From Phoronis australis (lineage: Eukaryota; Phoronida; Phoronidae), in contig NMRA01000319.1 in assembly GCA_002633005.1 (NCBI GenBank), positions 103,546-167,545 of the forward strand: a DNA stretch of 64,000 bases, written 5' to 3'. The first letter of the stretch is position 1. The number at the start of each line of letters is the position of its first letter. The notes beneath the pieces are model-generated. The model was not told the origin of the DNA. It ran no database searches and saw only the letters and a list, made by a program, of their open reading frames with translations. The translations under genes were made by a program, and so were the position numbers. Shown one piece after another: positions 22,359 through 33,695 of the stretch.

Positions 22359-25300
22359 TTTACATGGACAAACATGACTGTGCCGTGTACCACAAGGAAA
22401 GTATTCCCATGTTCCATGACGACATAGTGCTGATAAGATCACACAGAGACGGGGAAAGTGTAGAGCAAAATGCAACCTACTGCGTCTTTAGATACGTCGT
22501 CAACACGAAACCAACTCACGTGCTACGAAAGCGTCATATTTCGCTTTTTCCTCACTTCCACGGAAGGAGCTACAACCGCCGACGTGGTTATTATAACCGC
22601 AGAAACCAAGGCTCGTACAAGAAAATACCGGATGGAAAGATACGTGTTCTAGTCCAGAAGTTCACGTGCACGCGAACTGGATTTACGCTGAGTTTTCTCG
22701 ACGTATCACTGACATCGACTCCAAAGGAAAATGAGGTAAGTCAACCAGCACCTTCAACACGTGGACACAAGATCTAATTTAAAACCTCCTACTTTGCAAC
22801 TTAATTGATTTTTTTCTTCATTTTCTTCTCTTCTTCCCTAACCACGTCAAAAGCAGAGTCTCTGATTATAAGCTTGATATGGCGTAAATGAAGGTTTACG
22901 CAGAAACATTGGTATGCAATTCATGACCCCCTTGACCTAAACATTCGAACTCGAACTTGAGATTTTGAATTCAGACTCTCCACCAAGAGCTTTAACGCTG
23001 GGGTCACGAATTGCAAAGTTTGGATTCAAGATTCATGTGTAAGAATCGTAATTACACTCAGTTACGCAATCCGGTACTTCGTACTCGAGTAAAATGCCAA
23101 ATTAATTCAGAATTCCAATTTCGAGATTATGGCTGCGGTCCTGGTGTTCAACCCCGGAAAAAATTATGACCTCGTTAGGTCACCTCCGTCTCAAACGATG
23201 CTGCATGGGCTGCATTACGGCCTGCATGGGTGTTCTTATAAACAGCTTCCTTTTATGATCGACACAAGTCTTTTCCTCACGAGCTGTAGTTCTTTTTCGT
23301 ATGCCGCAGTTCATTTCTTACGAACAAAATCTCTTCTCGTTTGTAGCGAGATGATTGTGTTATATGTACATATAGCGTAAAGCACGTACAACTCATGTCT
23401 CTCAGTCTTAATAAGAAATAATTTTACTCTGAAAAGAGCCGATCGAGGACAGAATTGTGATTGATTAAATAAAGACAAAAGCTAACAAAGATCGAACTGA
23501 GTTACAGTTAAGGATAAGAACGAGGGGGGTTGTGTGCCCTTCGCTTTCTTGCTCACCATTATTTTTCCATTTGGTTACCAAGCGGAAATACTCAAGAACG
23601 GAAAAAGATTTCCGTAATATCACCGCCCTACACTTTTTTAAATCACTGAACTTCTACGATTATTTTGAGTATTCTCATTTGTTTATTTTTTGAAGATTCA
23701 GTGTGCAGGCACCATGTACAATATGGAACTGTGTTTTTAGTAAACCTCAACTAAATCAACAAAATTGTTGTCATAGTAACGCTTGCGTAATATATCGTTG
23801 TTAAGCTGGTTCCTTTTCCACTCCATTAGCGCCAAAGACTGACAAAAGGCTCCATCGCTCCCCCAGAATACACCACGAGAACTAACCGACTTGCGATAGT
23901 GATGACCCGCACTGACACCAGCACCGATGGAAGTTACGAGTTTGAAATAACGCTAATCCCTGTTGTTAACGGTAATTGCATGGATGGCAACAAATTCTAA
24001 TATTCTAATGGTAGTGGCGGTGAACAGATGGAACCGTGGTGGTTGCCAATATTCCTGCAAACTACATGGACTGTTTCAAACATATAAAACATGACCTGCC
24101 ACCCTGTTCGCTAACAAGTTACCTAGAAACCTTGAGTTTTACGGATGGGTGGAAACCAACGATTGCGCACCCCACGGTTGATATTTGTGAGATATCAAAA
24201 TACCCGCTACTAAGGCTTTTATGCATCTGCTTGGGTGGCTCAACCATACCTAATAATTGTGCCTACAACGCTTCCATCTAGCTTTAAAACGTCTACTGTA
24301 TGTCTCAATACATCTCATTCCTCCACCAAGACGTCCAAGTGCTGTTGTGATAACGAAAATTAGAGGTAAGTAGGCGCCCAAAGCCCACCGTATCACCTTG
24401 ATTACTGAACCTAACTTACGGTGCGTAGGCGCTACGTTCAAATCCCAAAATGTGGTTGTCTGCGCCTACGTGCGCCTACGCCCCACTACAGCACTGCGTC
24501 AACTCTCTCATGCAACTCCTCAATTTGACATGAATCAATGTATTTTATTGGAAATAAGACTTGCGTTGTCTAGAGTTTTTGAACTATTGTGTATTTATAG
24601 GTGGTCACCAATTTTTGACATCGTACCCAAACACGGTGACGGCTACCTTACTGATGTTCCTCTGCTGCCAGTAGATGGATCTTATGACGCATGCGTGGTG
24701 GAGCATATACGGTATACGTCGATGAGTGAGGACTCAAGGCTAGAAGTTTGAGTCGCAGACACTATATGTAGTCAACGATTGGCTGTTATTTTGTGTTAGT
24801 CTTGTGACAGACACTTCGTATTACTGTAGGGCCTATATCTGTAGTATAATGGGCTTACATAGTTTTGTGTGCTGTTATTCTTCTCAAACGATCGTCTTAT
24901 CTTCTCGACGACTATACTTGATTTACTATCACACACAGCAACATAATATTGGTTTGTAAACCAGAAGCCATAACCAGTAACCAATTTGATGTCTCTACCC
25001 GTTATTTGTCTCCTTTACACTTACATTCTCATTGTCCGCATGCACTGCGCTGGTGTTGGTTCACTGGCTGCTACTAGTCGGTAAACCAACCCGCCCTTAA
25101 GAGCTTAATATTGGCTATGGCTACACTTGGTTGACTTAGGGGAGTTCTAGCGGGTCAACCGGCTAAGACATCTGATTGGTTCTCGATGACGAGTTCTGAC
25201 TTACAAACCAATCAGATGGCTTAGCCGGCTGACGGCGGAACTGGCAAGGTCGTTGCAGCCGAACAAATGCCGCCATAGTAAATTAAGCGACGCCTATCAG

Positions 25301-28300
25301 GCTTGTTAGCTCACATGAGTTCCAAATAAGGGAGTTGGGAACTTTACTGTATTTCTGGCTTGCATAAAGCCGACTTCATGCGGACAGGAGGTAAAATTTG
25401 CATCGTGATTCTATGTTCACTGGAAAGAATCGTCCTCCCAATTTGTCAAAACTTAGTAAAACATGAAAAATCAAAATGCCTCACACACGTGCCGTACTTC
25501 ACGTGTCGCGATTTTAAAGAAATTCTAATAGAACCACAATGGAGTCGAGTGAAATATCGTTATCATTATTGCTTACCTCGTACATCTTTTGCGATGCAGC
25601 AGACTCAATGTTTTTCCGAGCATGTGAGTATTAAATCAAAGTAGACAATCAGAACTAAACCTGTCTTGTTCGAATTTCCCAGTAATAGAGAACTAATTGC
25701 TAGCTTGTCGAACGTAACCTGTCTACTTGTCAACAAATGGACGGCTAATGCCTCCCATAGTTATCAAAACGTCAGTATAAGCTCAATCGGCGGACTATTG
25801 AAGCGACGCCTATTGGTTATTCATAATACAGTAGTAATTTGGATTTTTCATCTGTATAACCAGTACGTTTCAAATTAATCAGGAATACAGAGAAATGATT
25901 TACAACATATCTAAAATGATAAAAAATGACTTCAACGAATTAAAAGCTTTGTGCCTGTTTTGGAATATCCGTCGCCAAAAAGTTAAGTCGCGAAGTTGCC
26001 TCTCGAGATCCCTCAGACTTGACCTTCTAAATTACTTTTTGTGAAGGAAATTACTGTAAGTGAGAATTGAAAATTAATTTTTTAAAATAAACCGAAAAGT
26101 ATCCGCCAAATGTTTCATGGAAATTCAGGAAGCTTATGTCCACAGGATGGACGGCTCAATTAAATACATGATTCAGAATGTTTTTCAACATTTACAATAT
26201 ACTTGTTGACTACATAGTGACCACCAACATATGCGTTGTACGTGAAGGCATTAATCCAATGACGAACCCGGAAAATTCATTAAAAAGCAACTATTATGAA
26301 TGGACACATTTTTGACTTCTTCCTCGATTTCAAGCATTTAGTAGATAAGAAAACACACACACGCGCGCATACACATCAGCTTACTAAGACCTTCACTTGA
26401 TTGTCTTCGCTGATTTTGCCGGTCAACTGCCCGGGTGAGACATCTGTTTGGTCTATAAGTCCGAAGTAGTCATCAAGAACCAATCAGATGTGTTAGCCGA
26501 TCGACCAGGTGAAATCAAATGCAGCCAATAACTACCGAGTTCATTTTCTGGGAATCATTCCATCCGATGATTTAAGATCATCGCGGTGCAAAATCTTGAA
26601 ACACAACCCCTCTAGGCAAAGAGTTAGGACTAGTGTTGTGGAGTACGGTATCCTTTGTAATAGAAGACTTTTAATCGTTCACGCAATAAAATTATTGTTA
26701 TTAATCAGACCGGGTATTGTAAGGATTCATATGGGGACAACAGAAATTTTCTGCGGGTTATCACGAGTCATGCATATAGGCACCGAAGTCCCACCTCAGG
26801 TACAACTGTAATTCGACTGTGGCACAACTGAGCTATCACTTGACATACAGTACAGTGTCACCGTTCTTCAAACATGCAAGGGGACGGGCCGATTCAAACG
26901 TAGTGTTAAGGAGCCCATACACATTTAGTACATCGTAAGAGAGCGCATAGACCAACTGCGTCTCAACAAGCAAAGTGTTCTGGGGACCTGTCAATGGACA
27001 ACAACTACACAAAAACGGTGCAACGTTGTCAATTAGCTAGGCTCATTCAAATCGCTCCTTTTAAAGTCTTAAAAGACTTAACGTCACCTAAACAAATTCT
27101 TCTTTAACACACCCAACGTTGCCTGTAGATACCACAGAAGACTCCAGTTGCCTTAAAAACAGAAACCGAATAATAAACATCGAGAAGTATCAAGTCGTTG
27201 TTGTCCGATCTAGTCGCGATGGCGGAGAGGTTTTGGAACGGGGAAGACGTACGTGCCAGATTATCTTCTCAGCAAGTGACAACGCAAATACGATTAAAGT
27301 CGATGTGAGAAATTTCAGGTCTTCCGACAAAGGAGTATTCCTACATCTCATTGGCGTGGACAGAGACACTACCGGATGGTGGAGACACGACACGGTATAT
27401 GTGATAAAAACTCTGTTGGACAAGCATATTTCATTTTCGTTAGCATTAAAAGTACAGTATGTTACATGCAGCCTTAGTAAACGAATGATTTGGTGGGTTC
27501 TCACAGAGTAAGTGTACGGTGCACGAGACCGTGGCGACAAAATTTGCCGTTTTTCATCCGATATGGCCTGTACAGTCACGAAGTATCCAATTATTCAATG
27601 CCGCGAAAACTTCCAATCAGATAAAAGCGCTGCATCTAAGCTCTTTGAAAGTCTCCTTGACCAGCACAAGTTTCTAAAAATATTCGCAGTTTTTACATTT
27701 GACGCGCTGTATATGACAGTTCATTGCCACATTTGTTAGACGTACGTGCTGACGGCCGGCTCTCATCCACCGGCGCCGTATTACGTTGAATCACGTAGAC
27801 TGGAGATTCTACTTAACGTAACAGAGAAGGACTCCGACGAAAATGGAACCAGTTCTTACGAGTTCAACATATTGCTTAGTAAGTAAACAGTGACGAACTA
27901 CTCTGTACTGTAATTGTGTTACGTATAGGTTAAACAAATTGTCTTCACCCAGATGGTGATCTCGATAAGTGTCCATTTCCTTACGAGAAAGAACTGTTCT
28001 ATCTTAAGCACATCAAAGCATATCTTCAGCGCCTTTTCTCTAAGCCACATTCTGTTAGACGTGACAGTCTACATGTATCTGCTAAGGGCCTCAATTGAGA
28101 GTTCCTTCGTTTTGAGACACCAATAACATTGACTTCGCTTATCTTATTGCCATCATGACGCAAATGCTGCACAAACTGAAATATGGTGTAAGGTCTGGCT
28201 GCCGCCAACTGGAGGGGTATTGTCAGTTATCATCGTTAAGTTAAAATGGAATGTCATGTTTTAAAGAGAGCCAAAGCCACGCTTTTTGATGGAGGTTCGG

Positions 28301-31300
28301 TGATTGTCAACCTGCATTACAATCTTTGTCTTGCGAGACAAGAATGCCGAATGTAATATGTTTATTGTCGACGTTTACACTGTTTCTCGGACATACGCGG
28401 TGTTGTGTCGAAATTTTCCGGAACGTCGAGAGCTAACTTCTAAGACGATTTCTGCTCTGTTATCTCCATTAGAGTTGATACATGTACTAACTCAATAACA
28501 ATACTCGCGTAAAGCGGTTCAAAATGTGATCTACATGCAAAAGGTGACTTAAGGAATTGTACCCAGTTTTCGTTCATATAGTACGTGTACATGTTTACTC
28601 CTTAAAGTCCTTCTCTCACGCGTTGTTAACCCTTATTACATGGCTAGAGGATGTTATAAGGATCCAAGAAGTACCTACCTTATAACTAATACACGATCCG
28701 TACTCGAAAAAAGTTTAAATGAACGCAACACTCACGATTCGCACCCGAAGAACTGCCGCCATTTTGAACTTGCCGCGAACCCGGAAGTACAATTCATTCA
28801 GGAACCCAGGCCGAGAAAACGCCGTCAGTGCGACTGGAGCAGTGCCTGTACTGTTACCAGCCAGCAAACGGGGATAAAATAATCGACAGCGCGCCTTAAT
28901 TTTAATAAAATCAAACTACGGACAATTGTATCGAATTTGCTGAAGAAATGTGTCGAATAAAAATTTGACAGAAATTATTTTGCCAGACTCGGGACCGCAG
29001 CCTATCGGACCAGGTGCGGATCGAGACCAAACACAGGCGAACGGTAAATGCATGCGGTTGCTAGCTGTTTTGTCGAAGTAAAATGGTCAAGTCATAAATG
29101 CTGCATATATTCAAGGCTAGTTTCAGACACTTGCATGAAATTACGGGCTGGTTAGTCCTGTGTCACACTGCCGCGGCAGACCTTAGTTAGCCTCAGTCAC
29201 CAGCTACCAGTGAAGACTATCGTCAAAATACAGCTTGTTAGTAGGCCTACACAGCTTTGCGACTAGGCTACCCTTAGGCCTAACTGGTCGTTGGCCACAG
29301 CGCTCGCTCAAACGAGGTTTATTTAGAACTTGGGTACTTCTGAAGAACTGTGCAAAGTTGTTGGCTTTCAATATAGATTTTCCCAGACTTTGTATGAGCG
29401 CACCAAGCCTAAAAGAATGGGGGGCTGGAATTTTTGGGAATGTCTATCTTTTACTATAAGATTCAGTGGGTATGTTCAGAGCTATGAATTGCAGACTCTA
29501 AATTTTGGTACTCCCTGTCTTCTAGTGGAATATTGTCTCATTTTCTACTTTTATTCGGAAATCGTGCTTCTGTGACTGAGGCAGACCTTTTTCCAGTTCT
29601 CCAAAAAGAGGGCTCGTTCGAGCACATACATGTAAGTATGACAAGTCCAATACAACATGTTATCATTTTTTATTCATTAACCCAAAATGATTCAAACTTT
29701 TAACATAATAAGTAACTTAAAATGCACAATACTTTACAACATTTAGCATTACAAACACTATTCAACAGCAACAGTTTCCATGATATGAAAGTGGACATAC
29801 ATGTAACTATTACCATGGTGACGGAATAGTGTTTCCTTACACCAGAATTTGACAAGCATCATTTAAAAAAATATGAAGTAGCAAGGAACAAGAATTAGAG
29901 GCTCGAAGCTTCACAATCCAACATAGCTTATTTCCCAAATTAAGATTTTTCATATTGTTGACTTTATAACCTGAATTTAGAAGCAATTAGTTACAAAAAA
30001 TGACTTGAAAGCAATAGAAACTTAAAATTTAGAAAAATATGAATCATTTTGTGACACCGAATCAAGTCTTGAACAGCAGTTGACAGTCAAACAAAAAAAC
30101 ATTTCAAAATTATTTCAACTATTTTTTTAGCTTCGTGCAAGATCACCTGAATGGGAAATTTACAGTAAAATAATTCGAATACATCTTATATTTTTGCACA
30201 AAAAACACGAAAATTGAACAAAGTTTTTTTTGTAGCAACATTTGTCAAAATGTATCAACGTTAACTCTTCACAAATTACAAATTCGCCGATTGAACATGC
30301 CTTTCAGTTCAGCAAAAGTCGCCATATTGTCGGTGCCGCCAGAAATGAGACGAAGTCCAACGGGAATTGTTAGCACATTTATCACTTAATGAGTAACAAC
30401 TGCGAGGCTAAAATTTGGTGAACACTGTTAAATCATGCACCGTAATTTGTTGACGAAAACAATTTACACAAAGTTTTAAACTCATAACTTATCCCACTGT
30501 CCTCCAATATGGCCGACGCTATCCAAACAAAGTGACCCAAATATCTCCACAAAACTTGCAATAACTTTACTCTGCTTGCCCCGATTTTGATAATTTTTTG
30601 ATTTTTACTGAGTAGAATGCACTACCTTTCCGATGATAGCAAAGTACTTTTAAAAACGAGCAATAAATAAAACCGAAAAAATAGGTTCGACCCGTATTGG
30701 TTCCTAGGTTCGACCGGCCTACGTAAGGAACTCAACACCAATGCTATTTTAGCATACTAAGTACGCGTAACATTCCAAAAAACATCAACGACCACTAACT
30801 ACAAACTATAAATACACTACATATGCAAAAGAATCACGAGATATTACTAACAAAACAAAATAATAAAGACTTTTCGAGCAAGCGATAGCACTTTCAGTTA
30901 CAAGGAAAAAATGGCGGCTTTCAGGACAAGTTCCTGAACTGATGAGCCGGAAATGTGAGTACGGAAATAACCGATGACAACCGGTAACCATACGCTCAGA
31001 GAGAAGGGTCAAATACTGTTCAAAAATCGCTTTTGGCAAGAAAGGCGAAAAGAATATAAAGAAAGGGTGTCGAAAATAAGATTATATGTAGTAAGTACTT
31101 TCGGATACTGGAACCACATGGGCAGTTTGAGAGAAAGACTTTAAAGAGGATGGAACGCAAAAATACGTAAATATACCTTTTATACATACCGTGGTGAATC
31201 TACGTCATTGATATACTAACGTAAGAGTTATTCACTTTGAATAAACAAAGAAATTCTTAATAAATCGTCAGATTGACTATTTTTGAAACACAGACAACAT

Positions 31301-32403
31301 TCCGAGAACTGACAACTACACTAGCCAACCTATTGACCAACATGTATTGCTTTCACAGCTTATATTTTCCATCACAGCATATGCCGGCAGCTGGAGTATC
31401 TTTGGAAACCACAAACCCACGTGGGCGGCGCTGCTCTCAGTCATTCCACTCATAGGCGTCTGCTGCCTCTTTTTCTTCTTTGCCAAAAGAAGGCGGCGAA
31501 CCGATGCTTTTTTGTCGTGGTACCAACGTGGTCGACTTTCTAGTAAGAGGCATTGTTTTTAGTTTGTTTTTGCGTATTTCCAGTAACAATTTGTTGTGTC
31601 TGCTTAAAGACGAATTACAATGGAATCAGATCCACTGTCGTTCGTACCGTGATCGTGTTGAGAAGAGAGCAGACTGGAGCTTGAATGAGAAACATGACAG
31701 CTACAATAAAGATTTGGCACGTGGGGTCTGTTACTACAATCTGAGGAGGAGGAAACTTGCTCCGGTAAAAGAACCAGTTCGTTCCAGGAAGTAGTTCGAC
31801 TGTGAAACAGAAGTGCTATTCAACACATCAGTATCATCACCACACGGACTAACGTCACCAGCCCTCGTTACTTCGCCGAATTCATCCACTCAAATAAACA
31901 TAGATTTCTAACATCCTAAACACTGAATTGTTGTCGGTCACACAGCTCACTAACGAAGGCATACCATTTTTTCAGTTGGGCGCCTGAACCATGCCGTTGG
32001 TGAGATGTTTGCACGAACGTCTTCTCAACCCAGTCTAACTACACCTCTGCGCAGCCAGCCGGGCACGTGCGCAGAACCCTGTGTCCGGTATACGCCACGC
32101 CAGGGGTCACCTGTGGCTACCGTGCTAAATGACCTTCCACCAGCATACTCTGATTTGTTTTTGCCTGGGGAAACAGAAAGTGACGACACGCAGCGAAACG
32201 ACACAGCACACAGAAACGACGATTCGCAGCACAACGCGATTTCTCGAGTTCTCGGTAACGAGGTGGGACACACTTCTGGCCATCAATTGGTTCGAACGTT
32301 TAGTGACCTTCACAGAACTGTTATGCCTGCAGAAAGAGACAGTAGTCAGCTTCCATCGGCAGAACCGCCTCCTTATTCAGAAGTGACAAAACCAGAGACA
32401 TGA
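22359..32403 (+). CDS. Receptor-like type I membrane protein: two CUB-like modules, one TM helix, PPxY cytoplasmic tail
   Basis: Six exons join in phase: 22359-22735, 23830-23971, 27129-27394, 27740-27878, 31378-31542, 31976-32403 (stop). Exons 1+2 and 3+4 encode two copies of one module. Each starts at a Cys, then RS(H/S)RDG, (Y/T)C, a hydrophobic strand, a phase-0 intron, and LT(K/A)GS..PP.Y......RL.I...T.....SYEF.I. Modules are separated by phase-1 introns, as expected for exon-module duplication. The pattern resembles a CUB domain (inference). NAT, NVT and NGT glycosylation sites fit an extracellular location. Exon 5 encodes a helix WAALLSVIPLIGVCCLFFFF (about 31422-31484) then a KRRRR stop-transfer. 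The tail has PPAY (32137-32148) and PPPY (32365-32376), WW-domain ligands. Module 1 has an extra Arg/Tyr-rich insert. The signal-peptide exon was not found; exons 1 and 5 have alternative acceptors. Function unknown. Confidence 0.7.
25154..25233. repeat. Short hairpin repeat, copy 1
   Basis: Arms of 28 bp at 25154-25181 and 25206-25233 are reverse complements with two mismatches (core CCGGCTAAG.CATCTGATTGG), separated by 24 bp. A diverged relative lies at 26421-26506. Both are in an intron of the receptor gene. Confidence 0.8.
26421..26506. repeat. Short hairpin repeat, copy 2
   Basis: The left arm starts GGTCAACTG at 26421 and contains ACATCTGTTTGGT. The right arm contains ACCAATCAGATGTG and ends CGACC at 26506. 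The arms pair imperfectly, and the sequence matches the hairpin at 25154-25233. It is probably an old copy of the same small nonautonomous element. Confidence 0.65.
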
Positions 32404-32500
32404 AAACTTTCTGTGAAGTTTTCCGGTTTCTTAAATTATATGGTTGAGTATCGATGTATGATTTTTCTCTCAGTCAGCGTACGCAAAAGATATTATTATT

Positions 32501-32612
32501 TTCTCATTTGAAATGAGCTTTTCCCAAGTACATGAGCTTCAAAGAAAAGACTTTTAAAAATTGCATACTTTATAAGGTATTGCCCAGACAATACCACACT
32601 CGCAAATACACA

Positions 32613-32662
<50 letters not shown>

Positions 32663-32780
32663 CATGTATATATAATGGATATACCAATTATGCATACCCC
32701 AGTGTGGGATTGTCTGGGAATACCTTATTAAGTATTCAATTGAAGTCTTTTTTCGAAAAAAGCTCATTTCAAATGAGAAG
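32501..32780. repeat. Foldback-type inverted repeat around a (CA)n/(TA)n core
   Basis: The left arm (32501-32600) and right arm (32686-32780) are imperfect reverse complements of about 95 bp. They share the outer block TTCTCATTTGAAATGAGCTTTT, an aagac(t)tt block, TAAGGTATT, CCCAGACAAT and CCACACT. The outer block is itself a palindrome (CTCATTTGAAATGAG). The loop is the dinucleotide tract at 32609-32674. It lies about 100 bp after the receptor stop codon, so it is likely in the 3' UTR or just beyond. MITE or foldback element are the likely classes. Confidence 0.75.
32609..32674. repeat. (CA)n followed by (TA)n microsatellite
   Basis: An almost pure CA tract of about 40 bp passes into ATATATATATACATGTATATATA. 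It forms the loop of the inverted repeat at 32501-32780. Confidence 0.95.
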
Positions 32781-33695
32781 GTGTTTATTTTACAATTCAT
32801 CCTTTAAGGTGGGCGTGCTTAAGATATTTTGTCACGTGGAAAAACATCCGTGGAACACACGAATACACAACCAGTTCAGAGGCACACAGCGAAATGTATC
32901 ATAAAAAACGTGAACAAAAGCTGTAACATCTTGTATTATGTCGTAATGTATTGAACAACGTATTTAATATACATAACAAAACTAAAACACTACGGCTATG
33001 TAGGACCCTACCAATTTCGCATCATATCTCGGAAAAAGCTTATAGGACTTGTATAAACCTTTCATATAATATCTTATGTGTACTGCTCCCTAACACACTT
33101 TCAGGGATTGTTTTGAACTCGATTAACTTTTTCGTGAGGGGCTACTCAAAATAGGACATTTTCTGACATTTCATGAAAAAATTAAAAGTTCATGAAACGG
33201 AAGAGAAATGATAACTTAGTTACAGGGCAAGTGCAACTACATTTGTATCAAATGGAATTGGTCGTGTTGTCGATAACATTGTTTTACTACGATTGTACAT
33301 TTCTTTCTTTTTTGTCCAGCAATTTACTAAAACGGACATAGTCACGAGAGACAATTAATGACACTGAGATCATATAAGTTAGAAATGAAGTCTACAGGTT
33401 TTCTACAATGCGAAAACATATTTTAACACAGTTAAGTTTCTACTGTCACAGTTTTGCAAACATTTGACTAAACGCAGAGACTTGACGGTAAGGTTCCTCA
33501 CAAGCTTACGCCAAGAAATTCAACATCGTTTGGCTAATTCCGACATTGCAGGTCATGGGTGGCGTATCGGTAAAACTGATGACGTCACACCACATTCCAA
33601 TTTGCATAGTAGCCTTGTTGCATTATGTAGCTAGTATTTTGGCACAGAGAATCTCACATAATTTGCAAGCAATAACTATGATGCCCTTATCAATA
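32781..33695. other. Region with no supported gene (convergent intergenic spacer)
   Basis: This A/T-rich spacer lies between the 3' ends of two convergent genes, the receptor on the plus strand and the orphan on the minus strand. No open frame with splice support was seen. Confidence 0.5.
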
